A stretch of DNA of 64,000 nt from Paenibacillus agri (GTDB taxonomy: Bacteria; Bacillota; Bacilli; Paenibacillales; Paenibacillaceae). Made by a program: the position numbers and the translations under genes. Below, in pieces: positions 43,190-52,700 of this stretch. Location: NCBI RefSeq assembly GCF_013359945.1, contig NZ_JABWCS010000202.1:1-64000 (forward strand), given 5' to 3'. How positions within the stretch are numbered: position 1 is the stretch's first letter; each line of letters starts with the position of its first letter. The notes beneath the pieces are model-generated. The model searched no databases. It saw only the letters and a list, made by a program, of their open reading frames with translations, and was not told the origin of the DNA.

Positions 43190-43690
43190 TTACTTGAAAA
43201 ATTCATCTCCCTCGAACAGATCCTTCTGAGAAGCTATTTTCATCTCTGAGTTTGTTTCTAGTTGCATCACCACCTTGCCCGAGGCGTGTTTGCCAGCCCA
43301 TTTAATTGAACTGCTTCCTTTAGGTATAGATACTGTAAGCTCGGTTGCTCCTTCCCCTTTCCAAAGAGTTATAAGTTCTTTATTTTCATTGACCTGGATA
43401 ATTTTAAATTTATCTTTTTTAGCATATCCACTAATATTAATCTTTGTGGTCACGTTCTCATCTGACATTATGCTCCATACTGTATAGACTCCTGAAAAAC
43501 CCGAGAATTTTATCTCTGCATGGTCCTCTGTAATCTTGCCTGTCTTACTCCCAAATGTGTAGCTATCTCCTGAATCCATTAAACGCTGGTCATCATTGAA
43601 GATTTTTTCTTGAGTATTTGATCCGATCCCGCATCCCCCGACAATAAAAATAAGCAATGTAATGGAAAATGATTTTAACAGTTTATTCAA
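43190..43690 (-). CDS. Hypothetical lipoprotein
   Basis: A 166-residue secreted lipoprotein: signal peptide LLKSFSITLLIFIVGGC with the lipobox Cys at about 20, followed by a beta-rich domain (KITEDHAEIKFSGFSGVYTVWSI, TKINISGYAKKDKFKIIQV, ELTVSIPKGSSSIKWAGKHASGKV). The second half resembles small domains with the pattern "G.Y.IK..G..A.G", but no family is certain. A/T-rich compared with neighbours. Single gene. Confidence 0.75.
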   Translation of the reverse strand: MNKLLKSFSITLLIFIVGGCGIGSNTQEKIFNDDQRLMDSGDSYTFGSKTGKITEDHAEIKFSGFSGVYTVWSIMSDENVTTKINISGYAKKDKFKIIQVNENKELITLWKGEGATELTVSIPKGSSSIKWAGKHASGKVVMQLETNSEMKIASQKDLFEGDEFFK

Positions 43691-43987
43691 AAGATTATCT
43701 CCTTTAAATAGAGTTTATATCCTTCATTTACAAGAAGCATTTTACTACAATGGAATTGAAATTAATGCTAAAAATATCATGATTTACAATGAAAATCCCA
43801 TCGACGTCCGCTTCTTTATACACTCATCCTTCCGGTTGATGCCAAACGCCTTGGCAATTGCCCACTATGTACTCCCTCTCCGCTTTATGTTCTCACACTT
43901 GACTGTAAGAGTAGTTTAGAAGATAATTACAACCTCACCAAAAAACTATAGCAGGAAGAACATTGATTATGAAAAGGGGCGCTCGTT
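43691..43987. other. Intergenic region, no confident gene
   Basis: About 300 bases between the lipoprotein and helicase genes. An 85-codon plus-strand frame (from 43662) begins inside the lipoprotein gene and has no ribosome binding site. The minus strand of 43800-43910 encodes a short stretch (WAIAKAFGINRKDECIKKR) that looks protein-like but is broken by a stop, perhaps a gene remnant. A helicase promoter is probably here but was not resolved. Confidence 0.4.
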
Positions 43988-44074
43988 ATTAGCTGGTTAA
44001 GTGATCTCTATAAATTACAGAAGCAGGAGCTAAAAAAGGACATCGAACCCTCTTTAGTCAATGCCATCTTCCGG

Positions 44075-46006
44075 ATGTATGATAGATTTCCCCGGATTGG
44101 ACTTAAAGAGCGGATCGGGCAGCAAGATATGTCTCTCGATATCGCGGATGCTTACATTAATGGCCGTAACGCAATGATTGAAGCTGGAGTCGGCATCGGT
44201 AAGTCCTTTGCATACCTCATTCCCAGCCTGCTCATTAACCAGATCTCACAGCAGCCGGTCATTATTGCCACATCCTCCATACAGCTTTCAGAACAGATAC
44301 ATAAGGATCTGAGGTTCATCGGAAGCCGGCTCGGATTTACAAGGGTTCGCTCTGTAGTCGGAAAAGGGATGGGACAGTACGCTTGCCGTTACAGAGCAGC
44401 AGACCTGTTACAGACGGATGATTCAAGTTCCCCGCTATCCACACTTGCCCGGCAGATTGTGAATTATGAAATTGATGAGAGAGCAGATATTAAGGGCGGT
44501 ATTAGTGATGCTGTATGGTCCAACGTGTGTGTCAATGATTGCAAATTTGAACGTTGCCAATATAAAAGTACATGTTCTTTTTACGAGATGAGGGCTAAAA
44601 TTAATGCAAACGCCAGCGATATGGATTTTATCATCGTCAACCAGGACCTGCTCATCCGTGATTTGATCAAGAAAAAAGAAGGAACGAAGGGACTAATCAC
44701 TGAACGGCCCGCTCTGATCGTAATAGATGAAGCTCATAATCTGGAGGCAAAGGTTAGAGATGCCGGGACGCTCGAGTTTACATTCCGCAGAACCGGCCGT
44801 ATTCTGGAGGACGCTCTACAGATTCTCTTCAAGCAATCCGAAGCTAGGGACCTTATGGCGCAATTCAAATTTTTAAAAAGATGCGTTAGCTATATTTTCA
44901 AACAGGTCGAGACGGATTTGCTCCAAACAGCCAAACAGGACAATGACCGTATAAAAGTATCGGAGATCACAGGAGTTCCCTTAAAACGGGGGGCACAAAT
45001 TTTAAAAGAGTGCAGTCTCAGTCTTTCCGTCTTAACTTCCAAGCATGAGCGGGAGATCGACAATCTTTTTGAGGATATCAACGGACTTATAGAACTTTTT
45101 GATGTACTCGCCGGAGTGAAGGATAATTATCTGATCTGGGCAAGCAATACCCAGCGGGAGAGCACCCTCAGCATCTGTCCTAAAGGCATAAGCCAATTTT
45201 TAAAATATACCTTATTTAACGGGAAGACCTCTGTTATTTTAACATCAGCTACCATGTGCCAAAGTGGTGAAACGCTAGAGGAACAATACGCATATCTTAC
45301 GCAATCCCTTGGATACAGGGGAGATTATATGGAGCGCCAGGCCTCGCCGTTTGATTATGACAACCACTCCATGATGTATATTGCCAAGGACATCCCATAC
45401 TATAACCATCAGAACCGTGAAGCTTATCTTGAAGCGGCATACAAGGAAATGATGCGGCTCTGCAACTTAACGGACGGGCGGACATTGGTCCTTTTTTCAG
45501 CTAAAGAGGATATGAAGTACATTCATAAGAAGTTAAACTCTGAGAAGCTGGCATGGGCGGTGCATGTGCAAAGAGAAGGCTCGTCTCAGGACGGGGTCAT
45601 CGCTGATTTCCGGAGCAGCAAAGGCGTCCTGCTTAGTACCGGTGTATTCTGGGAAGGCGTGAATATCGAAGGTTCCGATTTGTCGCAGTTAATTATTTTT
45701 CGCCTGCCCTTCCCTGTTCCTTCCGATCCAGTCTATGAATATAAGGCGTCAATGGCAGACAATCCTTTGAAGGATGTTTTTGTACCGGACATGCTGCTCC
45801 GCTTACGACAAGGAACCGGGCGTCTAATCCGCAGTGAAACTGACCTTGGTGTACTCAGCATTCTCGATTCCCGTCTGTCCGCCGCAGCCAAGAAGGATTA
45901 CCGGGATAAGGTGCTGGGGGCTTTACCATTTAAACGGGTTACCGAGGATTTTAGAGTTCTGAAGAGGTTTGTGGAGGAGAAGGGGATACAACGTAGTGGC
46001 AAGTAG
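44075..46006 (+). CDS. DinG/XPD-like superfamily 2 DNA helicase
   Basis: An iron-sulfur-type SF2 helicase of at least 643 residues. Walker A is EAGVGIGKSFAYLIP, the DEAH box IVIDEAHNLE, and between them CVNDCKFERCQYKSTC carries Cys residues that fit a 4Fe-4S cluster. C-terminal motifs: VLFSAKEDM, GVFWEGVNIEG, and LRLRQGTGRLIRS (motif VI). The frame stays open upstream to 43973, and the translated upstream part (SWLSDLYKLQKQELKKDIEP) looks coding. ATG 44075 has no ribosome binding site, while AAAAGGGG is eight bases before an ATT codon at 43988, so the true protein may start there. Role: DNA repair or structured DNA processing. Confidence 0.88.
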   Translation: MYDRFPRIGLKERIGQQDMSLDIADAYINGRNAMIEAGVGIGKSFAYLIPSLLINQISQQPVIIATSSIQLSEQIHKDLRFIGSRLGFTRVRSVVGKGMGQYACRYRAADLLQTDDSSSPLSTLARQIVNYEIDERADIKGGISDAVWSNVCVNDCKFERCQYKSTCSFYEMRAKINANASDMDFIIVNQDLLIRDLIKKKEGTKGLITERPALIVIDEAHNLEAKVRDAGTLEFTFRRTGRILEDALQILFKQSEARDLMAQFKFLKRCVSYIFKQVETDLLQTAKQDNDRIKVSEITGVPLKRGAQILKECSLSLSVLTSKHEREIDNLFEDINGLIELFDVLAGVKDNYLIWASNTQRESTLSICPKGISQFLKYTLFNGKTSVILTSATMCQSGETLEEQYAYLTQSLGYRGDYMERQASPFDYDNHSMMYIAKDIPYYNHQNREAYLEAAYKEMMRLCNLTDGRTLVLFSAKEDMKYIHKKLNSEKLAWAVHVQREGSSQDGVIADFRSSKGVLLSTGVFWEGVNIEGSDLSQLIIFRLPFPVPSDPVYEYKASMADNPLKDVFVPDMLLRLRQGTGRLIRSETDLGVLSILDSRLSAAAKKDYRDKVLGALPFKRVTEDFRVLKRFVEEKGIQRSGK

Positions 46007-46049
46007 ACACGGTAGCGTAAACTATTAAATTCTTATATTTTTGAAAATG

Positions 46050-46084
46050 AACAAGCCTGATGCGATTTCGCATCAGGCTTGTTT
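46050..46084 (+). terminator. Terminator of the helicase gene
   Basis: AACAAGCCTGATGCGA (46050-46065) pairs with TCGCATCAGGCTTGTTT (46068-46084), loop of two bases, ending in TTT. Confidence 0.85.
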
Positions 46085-46195
46085 GGTTATGGCAGCAGTA
46101 GCGGAGACATTTATCCGACATGCCGTAATCCTCGTTAGAAAAAGAAGGATGAGGCAAGCTGATAATGAGCTTTAATTCATACTATTTTTTTGTGC

Positions 46196-48514
46196 TTAAT
46201 TGATAAACAAAGAGTTATCAATCAAATAATAAAGATTTCCCTTATCATCATAGAATATGCTGGTCGCACCAGCTAAATCAATAGATTGGACCTTCTGGAA
46301 GGTTGTAAGATCATAAATCCCTTGTTTCCCCAATGCCGTATTATTCACTGCATTCACAGCATAGATCGGTTCCGGGAATGACCCTTTAACTTCTTGCAGG
46401 TTATCCTTATTAAAAGCTTTGTTCTTTACAATGACCATGCCCAGACTTTCCACTAATAAAGCCGGCGTATCCATCGGTTCTCTGGTTATGCCCGGATATT
46501 CCAGAACGGACTCGTCAACCTTATTGATGCCGCCATCTTCATGAATGGAATACGTGTATACCGTAGATTTAGCTGAGCCGGCATCCCATCCAAATTGGCT
46601 CCAGTAATAGAATTTGCTGTTATCACTGGAGAATACCATATCCCCAATACCATCATCAATTATTGTGTTGGGCTGGCTTAGCTGGAAAGTCGCTTCATTA
46701 AAGATCAACAGCGTTGGAGACCAGTCACCTAATACGACGTACAAACGGCCTGACTTGTTGTAAATATGGCGATGGGAAAAGTCCCGGGAATCCGCCGGAT
46801 TTGAATACGTCAAACTCCGGGTAACAGAATAATCACTTAAACTTACCTCAGTCAACAGATTATAAGCATCCTTATTCACAATATACAATTTTGTTCTATC
46901 TTCTGATAAAGTCAGTGCTGACGGTTTATAAGGCAGAGGTACTTTTTTAATAACAGACTTGCTTGCGATATCAACTACGATTAGATTTTTGAACGCTTGA
47001 TCAATAGCGTAAACCTTATTGTCATTAGAGTCATATACAGCCCCCACAACCGTTCCACCCAAATAAATCCCCGGGACATCTACCGGCGGCACTTCTTCCG
47101 CAAAAGGTTTATCAACAAACTCAAGAATTGTCTTACCCTCTAAGCTGGTCAATGCTAGTAATTGATTGGTTCCATCGAAAATCCGCTGGCCGGCTCCATC
47201 TAAGGTGATAGTATCAACTTTGCTGAAATTACTGTAGTCATAAGAGTTGATAAGACGATCTTTAATAGTATAGAACCTTCCATGCTTCAAATCGAATGCC
47301 ATATCATCATATGTTCTTTCCATGTTAAATACAAAGCTCATATCATCAAATCTGTCATACTTAGTTGAAAATACCGTTCCTGCGCCATTGAAAAGATACT
47401 TTCCGTCCGGCGATAAATTAATCTTTGTCGTCATTGGGTAATCTCCGTGATAAGGAGAATCGTAACTGCTTAGGAATTCGCCATTCTTAATAACAAATGT
47501 TCCAATATCTCTTGGAATCGAATTCGTGTTAACGGTATATATCTTATTCATAGTCGGATGCATAAGAGTATGCGTTGCGTGACTGATTGTATAAGATCCG
47601 ATGGGTGTAAAGGAATCACCAGAATAAGACCGGATTTTCGTCCATTGGCCTGAACCGGATGAAATATACACATAGCCTTCGCGGTCTACTGAAATGCTAT
47701 AAGGATCGAGATTAATATCATAAATATGACTGATGGTAAGAGTTGCAGCATCCACAACAGCTACAGCACCTTTTTGCTGATCATCAAAAATATAAGGCGA
47801 ATGTTCCGCTTTCAGGAGAGCAACATACAATTTCCCATCCGCATAAGCTAAGCTTTCCGGAGGTAGTTCAAACGAAACTACAGTAGTCTGCTGGGTCTCA
47901 TAGTTAACCGCAACGAGTTTCTTATTTTGTTTGTCTGTTGCATAAATAATTGGCTTGCTTGGGTCTTGAACGCTGTCAGTAACATTGAAATCTAATTGCA
48001 TATGCTCATTATTAAACGTAGTGGCTGAAGCATAATCGCTAAATCCCGAGCCGGTGCCGTTAACTACCGCAATCACCTTATAGTAGACTGTTGTATGCGG
48101 CGCATGCCCGCTATCCGTATAAAAGTTTTCTTGTACCTTCAAAGGTGCTCCCGAACTATCTTTAACAGGAGTATAAGGTCCTTCCGGTGAGTTGCTTGTG
48201 AGAATATGATAGTACTCCGCTTTAGGAGTCGCCTCCCACTTAATGTTAATATCTGTTCTTGAAGAAGGGGTTGCCGAAACTTGAACTGGAGCCGGTAAAA
48301 TGCTCACAATGCCCTGATATACCCACTTCTTGCCCGCAGCATCCCACTTCGCTTTCAGAACCAGATTATCCCCGTAGAATACAGAAATCAGATCACCATC
48401 CACTAAAGGGGCGGTATCAGCAGCTGAAGTCTGATCGGAATGCAGGATAATACCGTTCTGATTTACTTGGAAATGGATGTCGAGCGTACCTGTGTAATAA
48501 ACAGCAGGATAAAA
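46196..48514 (-). pseudogene. 5'-truncated surface protein with FN3 domain and beta-propeller
   Basis: An open frame of about 770 codons with no start codon near its 5' end. From 48514 it reads FYPAVYYTGTLDIHFQVNQ without a start; the first usable start is GTG 48403, which has no signal peptide or proper ribosome site. Contents: a fibronectin type III-like domain (PAPVQVSATPSSRTDINIKW … YYKVIAVVNG), then seven or more repeats of the type "DSNDNKVYAIDQAFKNLIVVD", a beta-propeller of YVTN type. Such proteins are exported, so loss of the N-terminus should inactivate it. The break coincides with the broken end of the PPTase gene upstream. Confidence 0.8.
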
Positions 48515-48765
48515 TTAATATCTTCCCTATTGTACAGATAAGGTTTCCCGTATGTATCTATTCTAAAAACTAATTCGTTTTCTTTTAAATGAAATTGTTC
48601 ACGCAGCACTGTTCTTAACAACAAATCAGCCCCCAAAGAACGCCAGGCATCTTCCCTCCGATAATAACGCAGGATCCGTTCTCTCTTCACTGTGTCCACA
48701 CGGGAAAGCGAAGTCCAGAAGATTTCTTCTTCCAATTCAAAATTTAACTTACATACATAAATTAT
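48463..48765 (-). pseudogene. Truncated Sfp-type phosphopantetheinyl transferase
   Basis: About 85 codons match the N-terminal part of Sfp-type PPTases: RERILRYYRREDAWRSLGADLLLRTVLREQF and VFRIDTYGKPYL, which precede the conserved NxSHS and catalytic WxxKE regions. Those regions are missing: homology stops at about 48511 (…REDINF) and the frame ends in unrelated residues at 48463. At the 5' end no ATG lies where the family begins; AGGAGG is followed by CCA ATA ATT TAT, and TTG 48735 is the first internal start. The gene would normally activate carrier domains of the NRPS encoded next to it. Confidence 0.82.
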
Positions 48766-48863
48766 TGGGGCTCCTCCTAAGCTACAGTTAACTTTGATGT
48801 TCTTGCCGATACGATTCGGCTAACGCATATGTGGAATAAAATGGGTAGATTCTCAAAATATTT

Positions 48864-48869
48864 ATTATA
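48864..48869 (-). promoter_or_regulatory. Possible -10 box upstream of the PPTase remnant
   Basis: Minus-strand TATAAT (48869-48864) about 100 bases before the remnant; TTGACA lies too close upstream to be its -35 box. Weak evidence. Confidence 0.3.
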
Positions 48870-49017
48870 CCTGTCAAAAAATAGACTTGCGAAAATAAGC
48901 GGCTGGGAAGGGCGTTCGCAGATAGCGTCCCCCTCCTCCCCGCTGTCCGGTCTAAAAACGCAAGGCGAAGACTAACAAAAGTCCTATTCAAAAACGTCTC
49001 TATTTTGTTTCATTCAT

Positions 49018-49740
49018 TTAACTTTTCAAAACTGAACGTACTTCCTCAATATATTTCTCCCGCTCTTCATCAGGAATCATATGCCCAGAATGATGGAATA
49101 CAACAATCTTGCAAGAAGGGATTAACTTCATATACTCGTCCAGCATGCTGTCTGCCAGGTCTGATTTTATACTACTATCATTATTTCTGCCCACAAAAAC
49201 CGTAACGGGAATATTCAGTTCCGGCAGACGGGAGAGAAAACTGATCTCTTTAGCCTCCCTTCCCAGCCCTTCAAACGCCCGTATACGCATATATTCGGTA
49301 ACAGGAACCTCTTGATATATAAGATTTTTCCAAAATTCTACTTTCTGAGAACTGAGTGCTTCATGTACTGGAGGCTGGTCTACGACAATTAATCCCCTCA
49401 TATGCTGTTGGTTCTCCAGACCCCAGGCTAACGTATATCCTCCTCCTCTGGAGAACCCAAGTACCCAATAGTCATCGAGGCCGCAATGCTTGACTACAGT
49501 CTCTATATCCGAAAGATGGTCATTCAGTCCATAGCCAGTCTCAGGTGTCGAGCTATTTCCCCTTCCCCGAAAGCTAAAAGCTACGGCATGACCGGAGAGA
49601 GCCGAGAGCAGCGGAATTGCCCTCTCAGCCGATTCCCATATCCCACCAACGACAAGGAGAGAGGGTCCCCCTTGCCCGGCTTCTCCTGTTTCCAATACAT
49701 GCAAGCTAACAGAACCGTTTTGTACATAGAAGCTTTTCAT
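49018..49740 (-). CDS. Alpha/beta hydrolase, possibly NRPS-associated
   Basis: A 240-residue alpha/beta-fold hydrolase. The oxyanion part is VVGGIWESAERAIPLLSAL, the nucleophile elbow GFSRGGGYTLAWGL (Ser about 94), the acid is near VFVGRNNDSSI and the His lies in VFHHSGHMIPDEE. It begins 51 bases after the large NRPS gene on the same strand, and the NRPS has no thioesterase domain, so release or trimming of the peptide is a reasonable guess. ATG 49740 is preferred; TTG 49758 is possible. Confidence 0.85.
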   Translation of the reverse strand: MKSFYVQNGSVSLHVLETGEAGQGGPSLLVVGGIWESAERAIPLLSALSGHAVAFSFRGRGNSSTPETGYGLNDHLSDIETVVKHCGLDDYWVLGFSRGGGYTLAWGLENQQHMRGLIVVDQPPVHEALSSQKVEFWKNLIYQEVPVTEYMRIRAFEGLGREAKEISFLSRLPELNIPVTVFVGRNNDSSIKSDLADSMLDEYMKLIPSCKIVVFHHSGHMIPDEEREKYIEEVRSVLKS

Positions 49741-49791
49741 CGTTCTGTTGTCCCCCAATCCCTTCCTTTTGTTCAGTTATAACACATTCAG

Positions 49792-52700
49792 CTATACCAG
49801 GCTGTGCTCCATTTCATCCTCCAGCAGAATACTTTCGATATTATCTGCAAGAGTTTCTATGGTTGGGAACAGAAAAATTTCTTTTAGTCCAAGATTTAAA
49901 TACAATAACCTATTTATTTCAGCGATAATCTGAAACCCCAGTAAGGAGTTACCCCCTATATCAAAAAAGTTATCGTTAACACCAATATTCTCCACTTTAA
50001 GCACCTTGCTGAATACGTTAAAAAGCAGCATCTGAACTTCCGTTGTCGGCTGAATTGTCGTTTGCAGCGAAGGGAGTCTCCCTCCAAACACCAACGAACG
50101 ATAATCAATTTTGCCGGACCGGGTGCGAGGCATTTCGTAAATGAGATCGATCCCGATAGGAATCATATATTGCGGCAGGGTCTTTAGCAGGTGCTCTCTC
50201 ATCTCCTTAAAAGATATACTATTCTCAGATGATGGAATATAAAAGGCTACAATCTGCTCATTGTCGTCGTCCTTTTTTTGTGTTTTAACCGCTGCCAGTT
50301 GAACACCAGGCATCTGGGACAATGTTTGCTCAATTTCATCCAGCTCCACCCGGTATCCTCTAACTTTTATCTGTCTATCCTTGCGCCCTCCAAATTCAAT
50401 ATATCCTGTAGGCAGATATCTGCCATAATCGCCAGTCTTGTAAAGCATATATCTGTCCCCACTGCCAGGCTCCTTTTGAAAAACCTGGTCCGTAGTTTCT
50501 TTTTCACCGAGATAGCCAAGAGAGAGATACGGCGTTCTTATGCAGATTTCCCCCAATTCCCCTACTCCGCACATTTTGTTGCTCTTGTTGAGTATCAAAA
50601 GTTGAGTATCGCGAATTCCCTTACCAACCGGAATAACATTTTTTCCTGTGAGGACTGATTCATCCACCTCCAAGAAACTTCGGACTTGCGGGGCCTCCGT
50701 AGCGCCGTAAAAATTCACAGCTTTTGCTTGGGGTGCAATTTCGGTAAAGCTGACAACATGACTTCGCCGCAGCGATTCCCCAGTAAAACATACTAATCTT
50801 AATTGATCCAGCACATGACTCCGGTTCTCCCAACTGATACTCAGAATCTCCGCCAGACTTGGGGGGGTATGTGCAATTATAGTAACCTGACTGTCATACA
50901 TCCAATTTCCGATCTTGGCCGGCTTGTCCAATAAATTAGCTGTTGGAATAAACAGCTCAGCGTTGGCACATAAAGGGACAAAGATATCCCTAATCAGTGG
51001 ATCGTGGGAAACCCCCGCCAAATTGGCAAACCGATCATTTTCCTGCACTTCAAAATAATCAATAAACCATTCGAGCGATTGAAATACGGATGCATGCGAT
51101 GAAACAACGGCCTTGGGAACCCCTGAAGAACCCGATGTAAAGCAAATATACATAGGCATATCCGGATTAACGGCGGAAGGGATTTCTGAAACGTTATTCT
51201 CCGGCATAACGGCATAAGGCACATTAACACTGCAATCCAATATGAAAAGTTCGCCAGGATCTGCAGACAATGACTGAATGAGATCATTTGGATCTTCTCT
51301 GATAATATGAACCAAGCGAGTGCATTTTAATACCTCTAAAAGCATCCGGACTCTTTCGCAAGTATAGCCTGCATCAATAATAGAAAAGCAGCAACCCAGC
51401 TTCAGAATAGCTAGAATAGTGATAATCAGCTCTGGATTACGTTCGGCAAAAATCGGAATGATATCCCCTTTTTTAAACCCAGCCTCAGCGAGGCGCTTCA
51501 TCCGACTGCTTGAACGCACATCAAGATCTAGATAATGAAGCCTTTCCGTTCCATAGCAGATCGCAGCTTTGTAAGGATTTCTCTCCGCATTACACTTGAA
51601 CCTGTCAAGAACTGTACCAGAGGGTCTGTATTCCAGCCTTTCAAGGCTATTGGGAAGAGCTGAATCATGGCTGGAAATCAATTGCGGATCAATGATCGTT
51701 CTACCGGGAGATACTGCAAACTCGGCAAGCAGACTCTCAAAATCTCTCAGTAGAAGCTCCATTCTTTCTTTCTTAAACAAGCCGGAATCATAAACCAAAT
51801 CCAACTTCAATCTGGAGTCCGCTTCCAAAGCATATAAGGTAAGATCGAACTTCGATCCCGGGAGTGCATCCCAGTAAATGTCTGCATGAAGTGAACCTAA
51901 GTCCAATTTTTCTATTTTATTGTCCAACCAGTTAAACATCATCTGAAAAATAGGTGTCTGATCCACACGTCTTTCTTTTTTGGTGAAATCAAGAATATAT
52001 TCAAACGGGATGTAGCCTAAACGATACATTTGCAGAGAACGGTTTCGAACCTGACTCAATAGCTCATCAAAGCTCATATCATCCCTAATGTCAGTGACAT
52101 TCACAAGATTATTTACGAAAAAGCCCATTATATTCTCGAATTCGCTACCTTCTCTATTGGTCATTGGTGATCCGGTAACGATCTTCTCCTGAGCGGTCAT
52201 GCGGTAGATCAATGCATGGAATACTGCCAGTACGGTCATGTTCAAACTGGCTCCATGTCTCTTGGCAACTCCACGTATAGCTTCGATGGTTCCAGGCTCA
52301 ATTTCTAGGCTTGTCCGTTTTGCCTTGAATTGCTTCTGTTCCGTCCTTGCATAATCCGAAGGAAGCAACGTGCTGGATGGAAGATCTTCGAGTATCGCGC
52401 TAAGCTCTTCCATATCGTTTTTAAATTCGGAAGACACCATTCTCTCCTTCTCAAATTGCACAAAATCCAGATAATTATATTGAAGTTCGGGCAGTGAATA
52501 TTCTGTTTTGGTTACAATGGACTCGTAGATCAGAGAGAATTCCTTGAGATAGATTTCAAAGGACCAGCCATCGGAAATGATATGATGCATGGTAATCAGT
52601 AAAATATGATTTTTTTTAAGAATGGAAAGTAATTGGTGTCTGATCAAAGAATCCGTCTCCAGGTTGAATGGTTTCTGAATTTCCTCTGCTACAAGAAGTT

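Noticed and set aside
43662..43919. 85-codon plus-strand frame
   Set aside because: Begins inside the lipoprotein gene on the opposite strand and lacks a ribosome binding site.
48788..48991. 67-codon minus-strand frame before the PPTase remnant
   Set aside because: No ribosome site and no recognisable protein pattern; the region holds a possible promoter instead.
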